Shown: piece after piece, positions 18,618-28,728 of the stretch
How positions within the stretch are numbered: the stretch's first letter is position 1
How the letters are laid out: each line of letters starts with the position of its first letter
Source: Prevotellaceae bacterium
Lineage (GTDB): Bacteria > Bacteroidota > Bacteroidia > Bacteroidales > Paludibacteraceae
NCBI GenBank assembly: GCA_031270065.1
Contig: JAISYF010000082.1
Coordinates: 1 to 64,000 of the forward strand
Length of the DNA stretch: 64,000 nt
Reading direction: 5' to 3'
Notes under the pieces: model-generated
Told to the model about the DNA's origin: nothing
Database searches by the model: none
What the model saw: only the letters and a program-made list of their open reading frames with translations
Made by a program: the position numbers and the translations under genes

Positions 18618-20891
18618 ATGCCAAAATTCACACGTGAAGATGCCCTGAACTATCACGCAATGGGCAAACCGGGAAAAATTGAAGTAGTGCCGACAAAGCC
18701 GTACAGCACGCAACTTGACCTTTCGCTTGCATATTCGCCCGGCGTGGCTGAGCCTTGCCTCGAAATTGAAAAAGACGCGCACAAAGCCTACGACTACACC
18801 TCGAAAGGCAATCTTGTGGCGGTAATTTCCAACGGCACCGCCGTACTCGGACTTGGCAACATCGGCGCAATGGCGGGAAAGCCCGTTATGGAAGGTAAAG
18901 GACTTTTGTTCAAAATTTTCGCAGGAATTGACGTTTTTGATATTGAAATCAACGAAAAAAATCCACAGAAATTTATCGAAACCGTTAAAGCAATTTCGCC
19001 AACTTTCGGCGGAATAAATTTAGAAGACATCAAAGCACCCGAATGTTTTGAGATTGAGGAAACTCTCAAACGCGAACTTGATATTCCGCTAATGCACGAT
19101 GACCAGCACGGTACAGCGATTATTTCGGCAGCAGGCTTGCTCAACGCGCTCGAAATTATCGGTAAAAAAATAGAAAACGTGCGCATTGTGGTAAATGGTG
19201 CAGGAGCGGCGGCAAATTCCTGCACATTATTATATATGGCTCTCGGTGCAAAGTTGGAAAATATTGTGATGCTCGACTCAAAGGGCGTTATTTCTAACAA
19301 AAGAACAGATTTGAACAACCGAAAAAAGCCGTTTGCCACCAGCCGCGAAATTTCTACGCTCACAGAGGCAATCAAAGATGCTGACGTGTTTGTAGGGCTG
19401 TCGGTGGCTGATGTGCTGACCAAAGATATGGTGCGGTCAATGAATGTTAATCCGATTGTGTTTGCGCTGGCAAATCCGAACCCTGAAATTTCTTACGAAA
19501 ATGCGATGTCCGCCCGCAACGACATAATTTTTGCCACAGGACGCAGCGATTACCCTAATCAAATCAACAATGTGCTGGGCTTTCCGTACATTTTTCGCGG
19601 TGCGCTGGATTGCCGAGCCGCAAAAATCAACGAGGCAATGAAACTCGCTGCTGTAAAGGCACTTGCCGAACTTGCCAAACAGCCCGTACCCGACATTGTG
19701 AATGCTGCTTACAGCATAAAAAAACTGAAATTCGGCAAAGAATATATTGTGCCTAAACCGCTTGACCCGCGTCTTTTGGGCGTAGTTTCGCCCGCTGTAG
19801 CAAAGGCTGCAATGGAGAGCGGCATTGCGCAAAAACCGATAAAGGATTGGGAAAATTACGCTCTTTCGCTGCAAAAAATTATGGGGCAGGACAATTCGCT
19901 TATGCGCCGAATTTACGATGTCGCCCGCAGCAAGCCAAAAAAGGTTGTCTTTGCAGAATCGGGGCATATCAATATGCTGCAAGCCGCTTCCCGCGCGTTT
20001 TCGGAAAGAATTTGCATGCCGATTTTGCTTGGAAATGAAGAAAAAATTGCAAATATCGCAGCCGAAAACGACATTAACTTGGACGGAATAGAAATTATTA
20101 ACCTCCGCCACGACCGCGAGGAGGCGCGTAGAGTGATGTTCGCCGAAAAACTTTCGCAAAAACTTGCCCGCAAAGGAATGAATTATAACGAGGCTTACGA
20201 TAAAATGTTCGACAGAAATTATTTTGGAATGATGCTTGTGGAATGCGGAATGGCGGACGCGCTAATTACGGGCGTTTATACAAAATATTCCGACACAATT
20301 CAGGCTGCGCAGGAGGTTATAGGAATGCGCGAAGGAGTGGAAACCATTGCCGCAATGAATATTTTAAGCACGAAAAAAGGTAATTTCTTTGTTGCCGACA
20401 CGCATTTTAATAGAAATCCCAACGAGGCGAAACTCGCTGATATTGCACGTCTTACACACGACACAATTTTGCGTTTTATTCACATTGAGCCTGTTATGGC
20501 AATGGTTGCGGCATCGAATTTTGGGCAGGAAACCGACGGCGTGCCCGCCAATGTTGCCGATGTTGTGAAAATATTGCACTGCGAAAATCCTGAAATCATA
20601 ATTGACGGCGAAATGCAGGTAAATTTTGCCTTAAACAAGCAACTTCGAGACGAAAAATACCCATTCACCCGCCTCAAAGGCAAAGAGGTGAATACGCTGA
20701 TTTTCCCAACGGTAACTTCGGCGAATATCGCCTACAAAATGCTGCTCGAAATGGGCGGCTGCGAAAGTTTTGGACCAATTCAAATGGGTTTAAACAAACC
20801 GATACACATTCTTGATGTGGAAAGTTCTGTCCGTTCAATCGTAAATATGACTGCGCTCGCGGTATATGATGCAGTGCTGTCGAACCCCTGA
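18618..20891 (+). CDS. maeB: NADP-dependent malic enzyme with C-terminal phosphotransacetylase-like domain
   Basis: 757 aa; SLAYSPGVAEPCLEIEKDAHKAYDYTSKGNLVAVISNGTAVLGLGNIGAMAGKPVMEGKG; C-terminal PTA-like half. Confidence 0.96.
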   Translation: MPKFTREDALNYHAMGKPGKIEVVPTKPYSTQLDLSLAYSPGVAEPCLEIEKDAHKAYDYTSKGNLVAVISNGTAVLGLGNIGAMAGKPVMEGKGLLFKIFAGIDVFDIEINEKNPQKFIETVKAISPTFGGINLEDIKAPECFEIEETLKRELDIPLMHDDQHGTAIISAAGLLNALEIIGKKIENVRIVVNGAGAAANSCTLLYMALGAKLENIVMLDSKGVISNKRTDLNNRKKPFATSREISTLTEAIKDADVFVGLSVADVLTKDMVRSMNVNPIVFALANPNPEISYENAMSARNDIIFATGRSDYPNQINNVLGFPYIFRGALDCRAAKINEAMKLAAVKALAELAKQPVPDIVNAAYSIKKLKFGKEYIVPKPLDPRLLGVVSPAVAKAAMESGIAQKPIKDWENYALSLQKIMGQDNSLMRRIYDVARSKPKKVVFAESGHINMLQAASRAFSERICMPILLGNEEKIANIAAENDINLDGIEIINLRHDREEARRVMFAEKLSQKLARKGMNYNEAYDKMFDRNYFGMMLVECGMADALITGVYTKYSDTIQAAQEVIGMREGVETIAAMNILSTKKGNFFVADTHFNRNPNEAKLADIARLTHDTILRFIHIEPVMAMVAASNFGQETDGVPANVADVVKILHCENPEIIIDGEMQVNFALNKQLRDEKYPFTRLKGKEVNTLIFPTVTSANIAYKMLLEMGGCESFGPIQMGLNKPIHILDVESSVRSIVNMTALAVYDAVLSNP

Positions 20892-20903
20892 CCTGCGGTT
20901 GTC

Positions 20904-20930
20904 CCCTTTGTCAAAGGGAATTTTTTTTGC
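20904..20930 (+). terminator. Intrinsic terminator of maeB
   Basis: CCCCTTTGTCAAAGGG stem followed by AATTTTTTTT. Confidence 0.7.
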
Positions 20931-20992
20931 AAAAAAAATAAAAGGCAGTATGAATACCTTTTATTCAAAATAACACAACTACAAAAAATTAT

Positions 20993-21484
20993 TTATTTGC
21001 CCAATAGTCCAAAAAGTCCTGTGAGAACGTTTGCAGCATTGTTTGCTGTCGAAGTTGAAACACTCTGGTTTTGGGCTGCATTTGCAAGTCCTGCCAAGTC
21101 TAAACCTGAGGTTGTCAATGCGTTTAAAATTCCACTTAGATTGTTTGAATTAACGTTTTGTTGTGAACCTAACAATGCGCCTTTTGCAAAATCTGCATAA
21201 AACGTCTTGTTGTTGATGTTTTGCTTGATTTGCGTTGCGCTGTTTGCCAGCATATAAACGTTCAACAAGGTCATTGGGTCTTTAAAATCAACTTTTTTCG
21301 TACTTTTGTATGACGAATAAAGTGCCATCAGCGCAGTGCCGAAAGATTGACCTGTGGTGTAAGCAGGTGATACAGTTGATGCCGCAGGGCGCGATGAGTT
21401 GCTGCTTGGCGATGTTGTGCCGCACGCTGCAAAGAAAATAAATCCTGCCAAAACTACGGCTGCTAAACTAAATGTTGCTTTCAT
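20993..21484 (-). CDS. Small putative lipoprotein of unknown function
   Basis: 163 aa; signal peptide ending ..GFIFFAACG lipobox; Ser/Asn-rich. Confidence 0.65.
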   Translation of the reverse strand: MKATFSLAAVVLAGFIFFAACGTTSPSSNSSRPAASTVSPAYTTGQSFGTALMALYSSYKSTKKVDFKDPMTLLNVYMLANSATQIKQNINNKTFYADFAKGALLGSQQNVNSNNLSGILNALTTSGLDLAGLANAAQNQSVSTSTANNAANVLTGLFGLLGK

Positions 21485-21692
21485 TTTTTATATTTTTTTT
21501 TTTTTTTTGATTGCTTAATAATTTATTTTAACTAAAAAATATTAATTTTAAGATTTTTAGAGAAGTAAAATTTATAACAATATTAAGACAGCAAAAATTA
21601 TGCCAATCAATAATGGAAAAGTATTATTTTTGACTATTTTAACTGTTTTTGTAAATAAATAACCAAACTCTTAATCTCTTTTTAAATAAAAT

Positions 21693-21965
21693 GGGACTTC
21701 TAAAATTTAACTTATTTGTAAATCAAAATTCAAAATTCAAAATTCAAAATTCAATTTGAAGATTTGAAGATTTGAGGATTTGAAGATTTGAAAATTTGAA
21801 AATGCAAAATGCAAAATACAAAATATAATTAACAATTAATAATTTTTTTTAAAATTGAATTTTCAAATCCTCAAATTGTATTTTCAAATTGTATTTTTGT
21901 ATTTTCAAATTTTCAAATTAAATTGAAAAAGAATCAAAAGAAAAACGGTAATTTTTAGAAGTCCC
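21693..21965. mobile_element. MITE-like unit: octamer repeats flanked by 16-bp terminal inverted repeats
   Basis: Left end GGGACTTCTAAAATTT (21693-21708), right end AATTTTTAGAAGTCCC (21950-21965); 15 of 16 complementary. Confidence 0.5.
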
Positions 21966-21998
21966 CTTAATTATTATGACTAAAAATGCAGTACTCTG

Positions 21999-22484
21999 TC
22001 ATTGTGGGCTACAACCCGCAATCTCATTGTTTTTTTTGATGTCATTGAGGTTTTGCCCTGCAATTTTTTCAAGCGCGATGTTGAATTTCAGTGAAGTTTC
22101 GCCTGCGTAATATTGTTTATCGCCGTTATAGAACGATTCATCTACGAAAACGATATTGGCGGCAGTGTCTTTGTAAATTTTATTTTTGTCAATAAAATAT
22201 AATCGGTAATTGTCTGATAAATAAGGAGTTGCCTCATTATTTTCTACTTCAAAATATCCATTTCTATCTGTTTGCGCCGAGTCCGTTTTAATTTCGGAAT
22301 TATTTGCTGAAATTTCATACATAAAGACAGTGATATTTTCAAGTTTTTCACTTGATTCATAGTCGGTTACATTACCGTAAATCATATATGTAGCCTTTTG
22401 ATATTCGCTTGCCATCGGGGCTTTGCCACAACCAAAAATCACAAAATATGCCGAAATGATATAAAAAATATGCTTGATTTTCAT
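21999..22484 (-). CDS. Putative lipoprotein resembling radical-SAM-associated Bacteroidetes lipoproteins
   Basis: 161 aa; lipobox VIFGC; ATYMIYGNVTDYESSEKLENITVFMYE carboxypeptidase-regulatory-like fold pattern. Confidence 0.5.
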   Translation of the reverse strand: MKIKHIFYIISAYFVIFGCGKAPMASEYQKATYMIYGNVTDYESSEKLENITVFMYEISANNSEIKTDSAQTDRNGYFEVENNEATPYLSDNYRLYFIDKNKIYKDTAANIVFVDESFYNGDKQYYAGETSLKFNIALEKIAGQNLNDIKKNNEIAGCSPQ

Positions 22485-22602
22485 AAGAATGTCTGTAAAT
22501 TTTTTCGCTGCAAAATTACAAAAAAATCATTACCTTTGCAAAACTTAAAATTTCAATATAAAAAACACAATATTTAATATAAAAGCAGCGTTAAATATAT
22601 CA

Positions 22603-24624
22603 ATGAAAAAAATAGGTTTAATCATAATTTTGCTTTTGAATTTTCTGTCTTTAAAGGCGCAACTCAACACTGATAAAATTTTTAATGTTGGGGCAAACGC
22701 ACTCTATTTTAAAGACTATATGCTTGCTATTCAATACTTTAACCAAATAATAAAAGTTAAACCATACCTTACTCAACCTCTGCTTTACCGCGCAATCGCA
22801 AAGATAAATTTAGAAGATTACACAGGCGCGCTTGCCGATTTAGACAATGTAATTGCAAAAAATGAGTTTATTCCGATGGCCTATTATGCACGCGGATTTG
22901 TCTATAATCGGCTTGAAAAATATGATTTGGCGGAAAAAGATTTGACAAAAGCGTTGGAATTTAGCCCCGAAAATACCACTTTTTTACTCTTGCGGCTGGA
23001 AGCATTGAATGAGCAGAAAAAATATGAACAGGAGTTGCGCGACTTGGATTTTTTGAGTGCGAAACTTGGAAAATTGCCCGAACTCGCCCTCACAAAAGGG
23101 CAAACGCTTATTCTTTCGGGCGACACTATCGGCGCGTTTGACGTGATGAATGACCTCGTAAAAAACGACAGCCTTGACTTTAATTCTTGGGGTGGGCGAG
23201 CATTTGTAAATATGCTTTTAAACAAAAAAGACAGCGCGTTAGCCGATTATAATCAGGCAGTCAGGTTAAATTCTAACAATCTCTCGCATTTTATAAATCG
23301 CGGTATTTTGCTTTATGAAAAGAAAAATTATCGCGGCGCACTTGCCGATTACGACAAGGCGATTACGCTTTCGCCACAGAATGAGCAGGCTCTTTTTAAC
23401 CGTTCGCTTTTACGGACAGAAATTGGCGATTACAACAACGCGCTAAATGATTTGAACGAAGTTTTAAAAATCAATCCAACTCTCTATGAGGCTGTGTATC
23501 AACGTGCTATGATAAACAGCGCGCTCGGAAAAAATGCTGATGCACTTGCCGATTTTTCTAAAATAATTGAGCGTTACCCCGAATTTATTCCCGCTTATTA
23601 CGGTCGCGCCAACGCTTATGAGCAAAACCGCAACAAAAAAGCGGCTTACGAAGATATGCAGGCGGTTATTAGGATTGAAGAAAACCGCAAGAAAAATCAG
23701 GGCAAAGAAAAACCGCAAGAGCCTGATACTGAGGTAAAAGTGGCGCAGTCGGAAAGTTCTGTAAGTAGTTGGTGGAAACTTTTTGCCTCCTCGCAATCTG
23801 AAAGCGAAGACGACAGCCGTTACAAAAATAATCTGCTGCGTGGCAATATTCAAAACCGCGATGCAGAGGCAGAATTGCAGGGTGATTTTGTGCTTTCTCC
23901 CTACAAAAAAGACGATGCCACAGCGCGAAATTACTATTTTCAGCCGCTTGCCCAACTCAACCGTCAAAACAGAGAGATGCTGTTAAGACTTGTAAATCAG
24001 GAAGTTGCGCTTACTGATGCGTTGATAAATTATCATTTCAAAATGATTGATAATTTATCTGAAAAATTACAAAAAGAGTCTGAAAACGCGAATATTTATT
24101 TTCTAAGAGGAATAAATTATGCGCTTGTGCAGGATTTCAACAGTGCGATAGCCGATTTTTCGGCGGCAATTTTTCTGAAATCCGATGCCGTTTTCTATTT
24201 TTGCCGCGCCGTTGTTCGCCACAAACAACTCGAAGTGTCGATTGGCGGTGTAATTGTGGAAAATAATACCGACAACGGTAAAGATGCGGCGAAAGACGCA
24301 ACGCACCACGTTTCTACGTTGCCCGAAAAACAATGCGAAATGATAATCCGCGACTATGACAAGGCGATTGAACTTGCGCCCGATTTTTCGTTTGCGTGGT
24401 TCAATCGCGGAAATATTCTCTGTTCATCGAAAGATTACAAGGCTGCAATCGCGAATTACAGCAACGCGCTCAACATTGACCGCGATTTTGCAGAAGCCTA
24501 TTTCAACCGCGCCCTCACTTTTATCTACATCGGCGACACCGACAAAGGCATTGCCGACCTTAGCAAAGCGGGCGAATTGGGCATTTATCAGGCTTATAAT
24601 TTGTTGAAAAAACTAAGAAAATAG
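22603..24624 (+). CDS. Tetratricopeptide repeat protein with signal peptide
   Basis: 673 aa; repeated ALADYDKAITLSPQNEQALFNRSLLR-type TPR motifs. Confidence 0.92.
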   Translation: MKKIGLIIILLLNFLSLKAQLNTDKIFNVGANALYFKDYMLAIQYFNQIIKVKPYLTQPLLYRAIAKINLEDYTGALADLDNVIAKNEFIPMAYYARGFVYNRLEKYDLAEKDLTKALEFSPENTTFLLLRLEALNEQKKYEQELRDLDFLSAKLGKLPELALTKGQTLILSGDTIGAFDVMNDLVKNDSLDFNSWGGRAFVNMLLNKKDSALADYNQAVRLNSNNLSHFINRGILLYEKKNYRGALADYDKAITLSPQNEQALFNRSLLRTEIGDYNNALNDLNEVLKINPTLYEAVYQRAMINSALGKNADALADFSKIIERYPEFIPAYYGRANAYEQNRNKKAAYEDMQAVIRIEENRKKNQGKEKPQEPDTEVKVAQSESSVSSWWKLFASSQSESEDDSRYKNNLLRGNIQNRDAEAELQGDFVLSPYKKDDATARNYYFQPLAQLNRQNREMLLRLVNQEVALTDALINYHFKMIDNLSEKLQKESENANIYFLRGINYALVQDFNSAIADFSAAIFLKSDAVFYFCRAVVRHKQLEVSIGGVIVENNTDNGKDAAKDATHHVSTLPEKQCEMIIRDYDKAIELAPDFSFAWFNRGNILCSSKDYKAAIANYSNALNIDRDFAEAYFNRALTFIYIGDTDKGIADLSKAGELGIYQAYNLLKKLRK

Positions 24625-24632
24625 ATAAAATT

Positions 24633-25310
24633 ATGTCAAATAAATACATTCTCAACTTCCTGCGGGAATTGAATGAAAACAATAACCGCGAATGGTTTGC
24701 TGCAAATAAGGAAACTTACAATATTGCAGTCGATTTTTTCAAAAAAGAGGTAGCGGAGTTGATAGTCAAAATATCGCAATTCGACCCTGAAATAAAGTAT
24801 CTTACACCCGAAAATTGTGTGTTTCGGATTTACCGCGACATTCGTTTTTCGCCCGACAAAACGCCTTATAAAACGCATTTCGGGGCGTATATGGCGGCGG
24901 GAGGCGGACGAAAAAGTCCGTTGGCAGGCTACTATTTTCACTTTGCGCACAACGAGGTCTTTCTTAGCGGCGGCATCTATTGCCCCGAAAAAGACACGCT
25001 TAAAGCAGTCCGCAAAGCAATTGACGCCAATTTTGACGAACTAAACGAAATAGCTTCTTTCCCTGATTTCAAAAAATATTTCGACAAAATTATACCCTTT
25101 GAGCAGACTTTGTCGAAAGTGCCTGCGGGCTTTTCTGCCGACTCGCCCGCTGCTGAATGGCTGAAATTCAAGAACTTCGGTATACATCATTTTATTGATG
25201 AGCAAACTCTTTGTAACGAAAATTTTACCGATTATGCAGCAAAAGTTTTCGCTGCAATGAAAAATTTTAACGAGTTTTTTAATGAAATAATTAGAGAAAT
25301 TAAACGGTAA
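24633..25310 (+). CDS. DUF2461 domain-containing protein
   Basis: 225 aa; FLRELNENNNREWFAANKETY..FRIYRDIRFSPDKTPYKTHFGAYMAAGGGRKSPLAGYYFHF. Confidence 0.9.
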   Translation: MSNKYILNFLRELNENNNREWFAANKETYNIAVDFFKKEVAELIVKISQFDPEIKYLTPENCVFRIYRDIRFSPDKTPYKTHFGAYMAAGGGRKSPLAGYYFHFAHNEVFLSGGIYCPEKDTLKAVRKAIDANFDELNEIASFPDFKKYFDKIIPFEQTLSKVPAGFSADSPAAEWLKFKNFGIHHFIDEQTLCNENFTDYAAKVFAAMKNFNEFFNEIIREIKR

Positions 25311-25329
25311 AATCATATTTGCACCTCGA

Positions 25330-26355
25330 ATGACTAACCCCGTAATCATATTAGGCATAGAATCTTCGTGCGATGATACTTCGGCGGCGGTGCTGGCTGA
25401 CGGCATTTTGCTGTCTAACGTAACCGCCTCGCAATCGGTACATCAGAAGTACGGCGGTGTTGTGCCAGAACTTGCATCGCGAGCGCATCAGCAAAACATA
25501 ATCCCTGTGGTTGATGCTGCAATTCAGCAGGCGGGCATTTCTAAAACCGACATTTCGGCAACGGCTTTTACTTTGGGACCTGGCTTGCTTGGCTCGCTGC
25601 TGGTGGGAACAAGTTTTGCAAAAAGTTTCGCAACCGCGCTCAACATTCCGATTATTGAAGTAAATCATTTGCAGGCGCACGTTTTGGCGCATTTTATCGC
25701 AGAAAAAGACTCGGATTTTAACCCGCCGAAGTTTCCGTTTCTCTGCTTGCTGGTATCGGGCGGAAATTCGCAAATAATTTTGGCGAAAAACTACAACGAT
25801 TTTGAGGTTGCAGGTCAAACCATTGACGATGCAGCGGGTGAGGCGTTTGACAAATGCGCCAAAATTATGAATTTGCCCTACCCTGGCGGTCCTTTGGTTG
25901 ATAAACTCGCAAAAGAGGGCAACGCAGAGGCTTTCAAGTTCGCTAAGCCGAACATTGCGGGCTACGACTACTCTTTTAGCGGACTAAAAACATCTTTTCT
26001 CTATTTTTTGCGCGGCAAAACTGCCGAAAATCCTGATTTTATCGAGCAAAACAAAGCCGATTTATGCGCCTCGCTGCAAAAAACAATTATTGATATTTTA
26101 ATGAATAAATTGATTTTGGCTGCTAAAAACTTGAATATCAATCAAATAGCGGTTGCAGGAGGAGTTTCTGCAAATTCGGGTTTGAGAAATGTCTTTGTGG
26201 AATGTGGCGCGAAATTCGGTTGGCAGACGTTTATTCCTAAATTTTCTTTCACCACCGACAACGCCGCAATGGTGGCAATTTCGGGGCATTTTAAATATAT
26301 AAACGGTGATTTCGGCGATATTTCAAAACCGCCGTTTGCAAGAACGATGATTTAA
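25330..26355 (+). CDS. tsaD: tRNA N6-adenosine threonylcarbamoyltransferase TsaD
   Basis: 341 aa; ILGIESSCDDTSAAVLADG, VVPELASRAHQQNIIPVV, NHLQAHVLAHF, LVSGGNSQI. Confidence 0.97.
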   Translation: MTNPVIILGIESSCDDTSAAVLADGILLSNVTASQSVHQKYGGVVPELASRAHQQNIIPVVDAAIQQAGISKTDISATAFTLGPGLLGSLLVGTSFAKSFATALNIPIIEVNHLQAHVLAHFIAEKDSDFNPPKFPFLCLLVSGGNSQIILAKNYNDFEVAGQTIDDAAGEAFDKCAKIMNLPYPGGPLVDKLAKEGNAEAFKFAKPNIAGYDYSFSGLKTSFLYFLRGKTAENPDFIEQNKADLCASLQKTIIDILMNKLILAAKNLNINQIAVAGGVSANSGLRNVFVECGAKFGWQTFIPKFSFTTDNAAMVAISGHFKYINGDFGDISKPPFARTMI

Positions 26356-26505
26356 AAGATAAAAAACTAAAAAATAAGAGTTTGTTTAAATTTTAGACAA
26401 ATATTGTTCATACCCTGTCATTGTATTTTCTAAAATCAACAAAGTTTCTTATATACAAAGATAATAATTTTTAGGCAAATATAAGGGTATTCATAAAAAA
26501 ATAAA

Positions 26506-27162
26506 ATGAAAGTTTTAATCACTGCGGGCGCGACTTATGAGCGGATTGACCCTGTGCGTTTTATTGGAAATTACAGCACAGGGAAAATGGGATTTGCGCT
26601 TGCCGAAACTTGCGCCGAGCACGGTTTTGAAGTTGTTTTGATTGCAGGAAAAGTAAATTTGCAAACGCAACACGCTGGTATTCAGCGGATTGATGTAGAG
26701 AGCGCAGAGGAAATGTACAACGCAGTAATGGAAAATTTTACCGATTGCGATATTGCAATTTGGTGCGCTGCTGTGGCTGATTTTACGCCCGAAAAAGTTT
26801 ATTCCGAAAAGGTAAAACGCGGACAAGACGATTTAATTATTCGCCTGAAACCGACAAAAGATATTGCAGCAGCGGCAGGAAAAATAAAGCGCGAAAATCA
26901 AATTCTTATCGGATTTGCGCTTGAAACCAACAACGAGGAACTCAATGCGCTCAGCAAAATGCAGCGCAAAAATCTTGATATGATTGTGCTTAACTCGCTC
27001 AAAGACAGCGGCGCGGGTTTTGGCTGCGACACAAATAAAGTTACTGTTTTTAAAAAAAACGGCGAAAAAATTTCTTTGCCTTTGATGTCGAAAAAAGAAG
27101 TTGCGGAAGAAGTTGTGAAAGAAATAGAAAATATTAGTACCTTTGCGCCAAAAAAAAAGTAG
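26506..27162 (+). CDS. coaB: Stand-alone phosphopantothenate-cysteine ligase domain (CoaB part of CoaBC)
   Basis: 218 aa; MKVLITAGATYERIDPVRFIGNYSTGKMGFALAETC, AAVADFTP; lacks the CoaC flavoprotein domain. Confidence 0.92.
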   Translation: MKVLITAGATYERIDPVRFIGNYSTGKMGFALAETCAEHGFEVVLIAGKVNLQTQHAGIQRIDVESAEEMYNAVMENFTDCDIAIWCAAVADFTPEKVYSEKVKRGQDDLIIRLKPTKDIAAAAGKIKRENQILIGFALETNNEELNALSKMQRKNLDMIVLNSLKDSGAGFGCDTNKVTVFKKNGEKISLPLMSKKEVAEEVVKEIENISTFAPKKK

Positions 27163-27201
27163 AGCAAAATGTCTTTGCTCTTTGATTCTTTATTCTAAAA
27201 A

Positions 27202-27804
27202 ATGAAAGATTTTTTCAAAAATATAAAACAAACTCTTGCGCCGTTCAAAGGCATAATTCTGTTTTTGGCGGCGATGTTTGGGGCTAATATCTTGTGGAAA
27301 TTAACCATTATCGGCGAGGAGGATGCTGACTTGGTGCTGCTTTTCAACAGATTTGATATTTCCGCGTTCTTTCTTGCAGCAAGCAGGCACGTTGCGCAAG
27401 TGGTCTATTTTTTTGCGCATATCTTTGAAAACAGCCTTGCGCTCTACGACAAAACGATACTTTATCCCGACAATCACGGCGTTTTCATAATTTGGGGCTG
27501 CACAGGAATAAAGCAGAGTTTCATTTTTCTTGCGGTAATGCTTGTTGCGCGCGGCGACTGGCAAAAAAAATTGTGGTTTATTCCGCTCGGACTCGTGCTT
27601 TGCTATGTGATAAACATCGTGCGGATTATGGCTATCGTGCTGATAGTAGAAAAGCACCCCGAACTTTTTAAATTATTCCACACCTGCATTTTCAAATATA
27701 TATACTATGGTTTGATATTTTTGATATGGCTTTGGTGGGAGGAGGTTTTGGTTAAAAAGAAAATTAATCCACAGATTAATACAAATAAAATAGAGGGCAA
27801 ATAA
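27202..27804 (+). CDS. Exosortase/archaeosortase-family membrane protein
   Basis: 200 aa; several TM segments with HGVFIIWGCTGIKQSF (candidate catalytic Cys), VINIVRIMAIV (Arg) and LFHTCIFKYIYYG (His). Confidence 0.8.
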   Translation: MKDFFKNIKQTLAPFKGIILFLAAMFGANILWKLTIIGEEDADLVLLFNRFDISAFFLAASRHVAQVVYFFAHIFENSLALYDKTILYPDNHGVFIIWGCTGIKQSFIFLAVMLVARGDWQKKLWFIPLGLVLCYVINIVRIMAIVLIVEKHPELFKLFHTCIFKYIYYGLIFLIWLWWEEVLVKKKINPQINTNKIEGK

Positions 27805-27873
27805 TGCAATGACAGGAAATAAATAATATTTATCTAAAATTCAAACAGTTTTTTTATAAAAATAAATACAAAA

Positions 27874-28524
27874 ATGAATAAATTAAGGTTAAAAAAAAGA
27901 GTTTTAATAATGATTTTACCGCTTTTGTCTTTGGCGGTTTTTGCGCAGGAAAAGCCCAAAAGCAAACTTGCTTACAGTGGTTTTTCGGGCGGAATGATGG
28001 TGCATACAGGTTTTGTGCAGAGCGGTGAATTTTCGCTGAAAAACGATGACGGCACACTCGCCAAAACGATGAGGTTTAGCGGCGCGGCGTTTGGCATCGG
28101 CGGACAGGCGCGGGTGCATCTCGGCAAACATTTAAGAGTTGGCACAGAGGGTTACGTGTCGGACTATTTTTACGAGAATAAAAGTTACACATCGCTTGGC
28201 TGGGGCGGACTTTTGGCGGACTGTGCATGGGAAATTAAGCGTTTTACGCTTTTTGCAGGCGGCACTTTTGGCGGTGGTGCCCAAAAAAACTTGACAATAC
28301 TTAAAAAGCCCGCAGACGGTTACGAGGGTTTTGATTTAGACGACAAAATTTCGTACAGGAAATACAGTTTTCTCTGCGCTGTGCCTTTTGCGGGCGCGGA
28401 ATTTGCACTTACAAAAAAAATCCATCTTGTACTCAAAGTTGATTATATTTTCAATATTTCCAATCCGCAGCCTGATTTTAACACAGGAACAAGAATTTAT
28501 TTCGGATTTTCGTTTTGTCGATAA
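27874..28524 (+). CDS. Putative outer-membrane beta-barrel protein
   Basis: 216 aa; signal peptide LPLLSLAVFAQ and terminal aromatic FGFSFCR. Confidence 0.6.
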   Translation: MNKLRLKKRVLIMILPLLSLAVFAQEKPKSKLAYSGFSGGMMVHTGFVQSGEFSLKNDDGTLAKTMRFSGAAFGIGGQARVHLGKHLRVGTEGYVSDYFYENKSYTSLGWGGLLADCAWEIKRFTLFAGGTFGGGAQKNLTILKKPADGYEGFDLDDKISYRKYSFLCAVPFAGAEFALTKKIHLVLKVDYIFNISNPQPDFNTGTRIYFGFSFCR

Positions 28525-28526
28525 AA

Positions 28527-28652
28527 TTATTAATTTGAAAATTTGAGGCTTTGAAATTAAAATCCCAAAATTTTCAAATTTTCAAATTGTATTTTCAAAT
28601 TGTATTTTTGCATTTTCAAATCCTCAAATCCTCAAATTTTCAAATTGTATTT
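28527..28652. repeat. Octamer repeat block (inverted arms)
   Basis: tttgaaaatttgaggctttgaaattaaaatcccaaaattttcaaattttcaaattg... Confidence 0.88.
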
Positions 28653-28695
28653 TTATGCGTTTGTGTATAATCGAAAATTTTATGTTATCTTTGCA
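28653..28695 (+). promoter_or_regulatory. Conserved 43-bp promoter motif, copy C (upstream of kamA)
   Basis: TTATGCGTTTGTGTATAATCGAAAATTTTATGTTATCTTTGCA. Confidence 0.75.
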
Positions 28696-28728
28696 TTTTA
28701 AAAAAACACCTTAATCTTAATTTTTATT

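Noticed and set aside
19437-20159. Long antisense ORF (240 aa) in maeB, and similar antisense ORFs (e.g. 8527-9033, 25351-25818, 45702-46190)
   Set aside because: Opposite-strand frames of strongly supported genes with biased composition; shadow ORFs.
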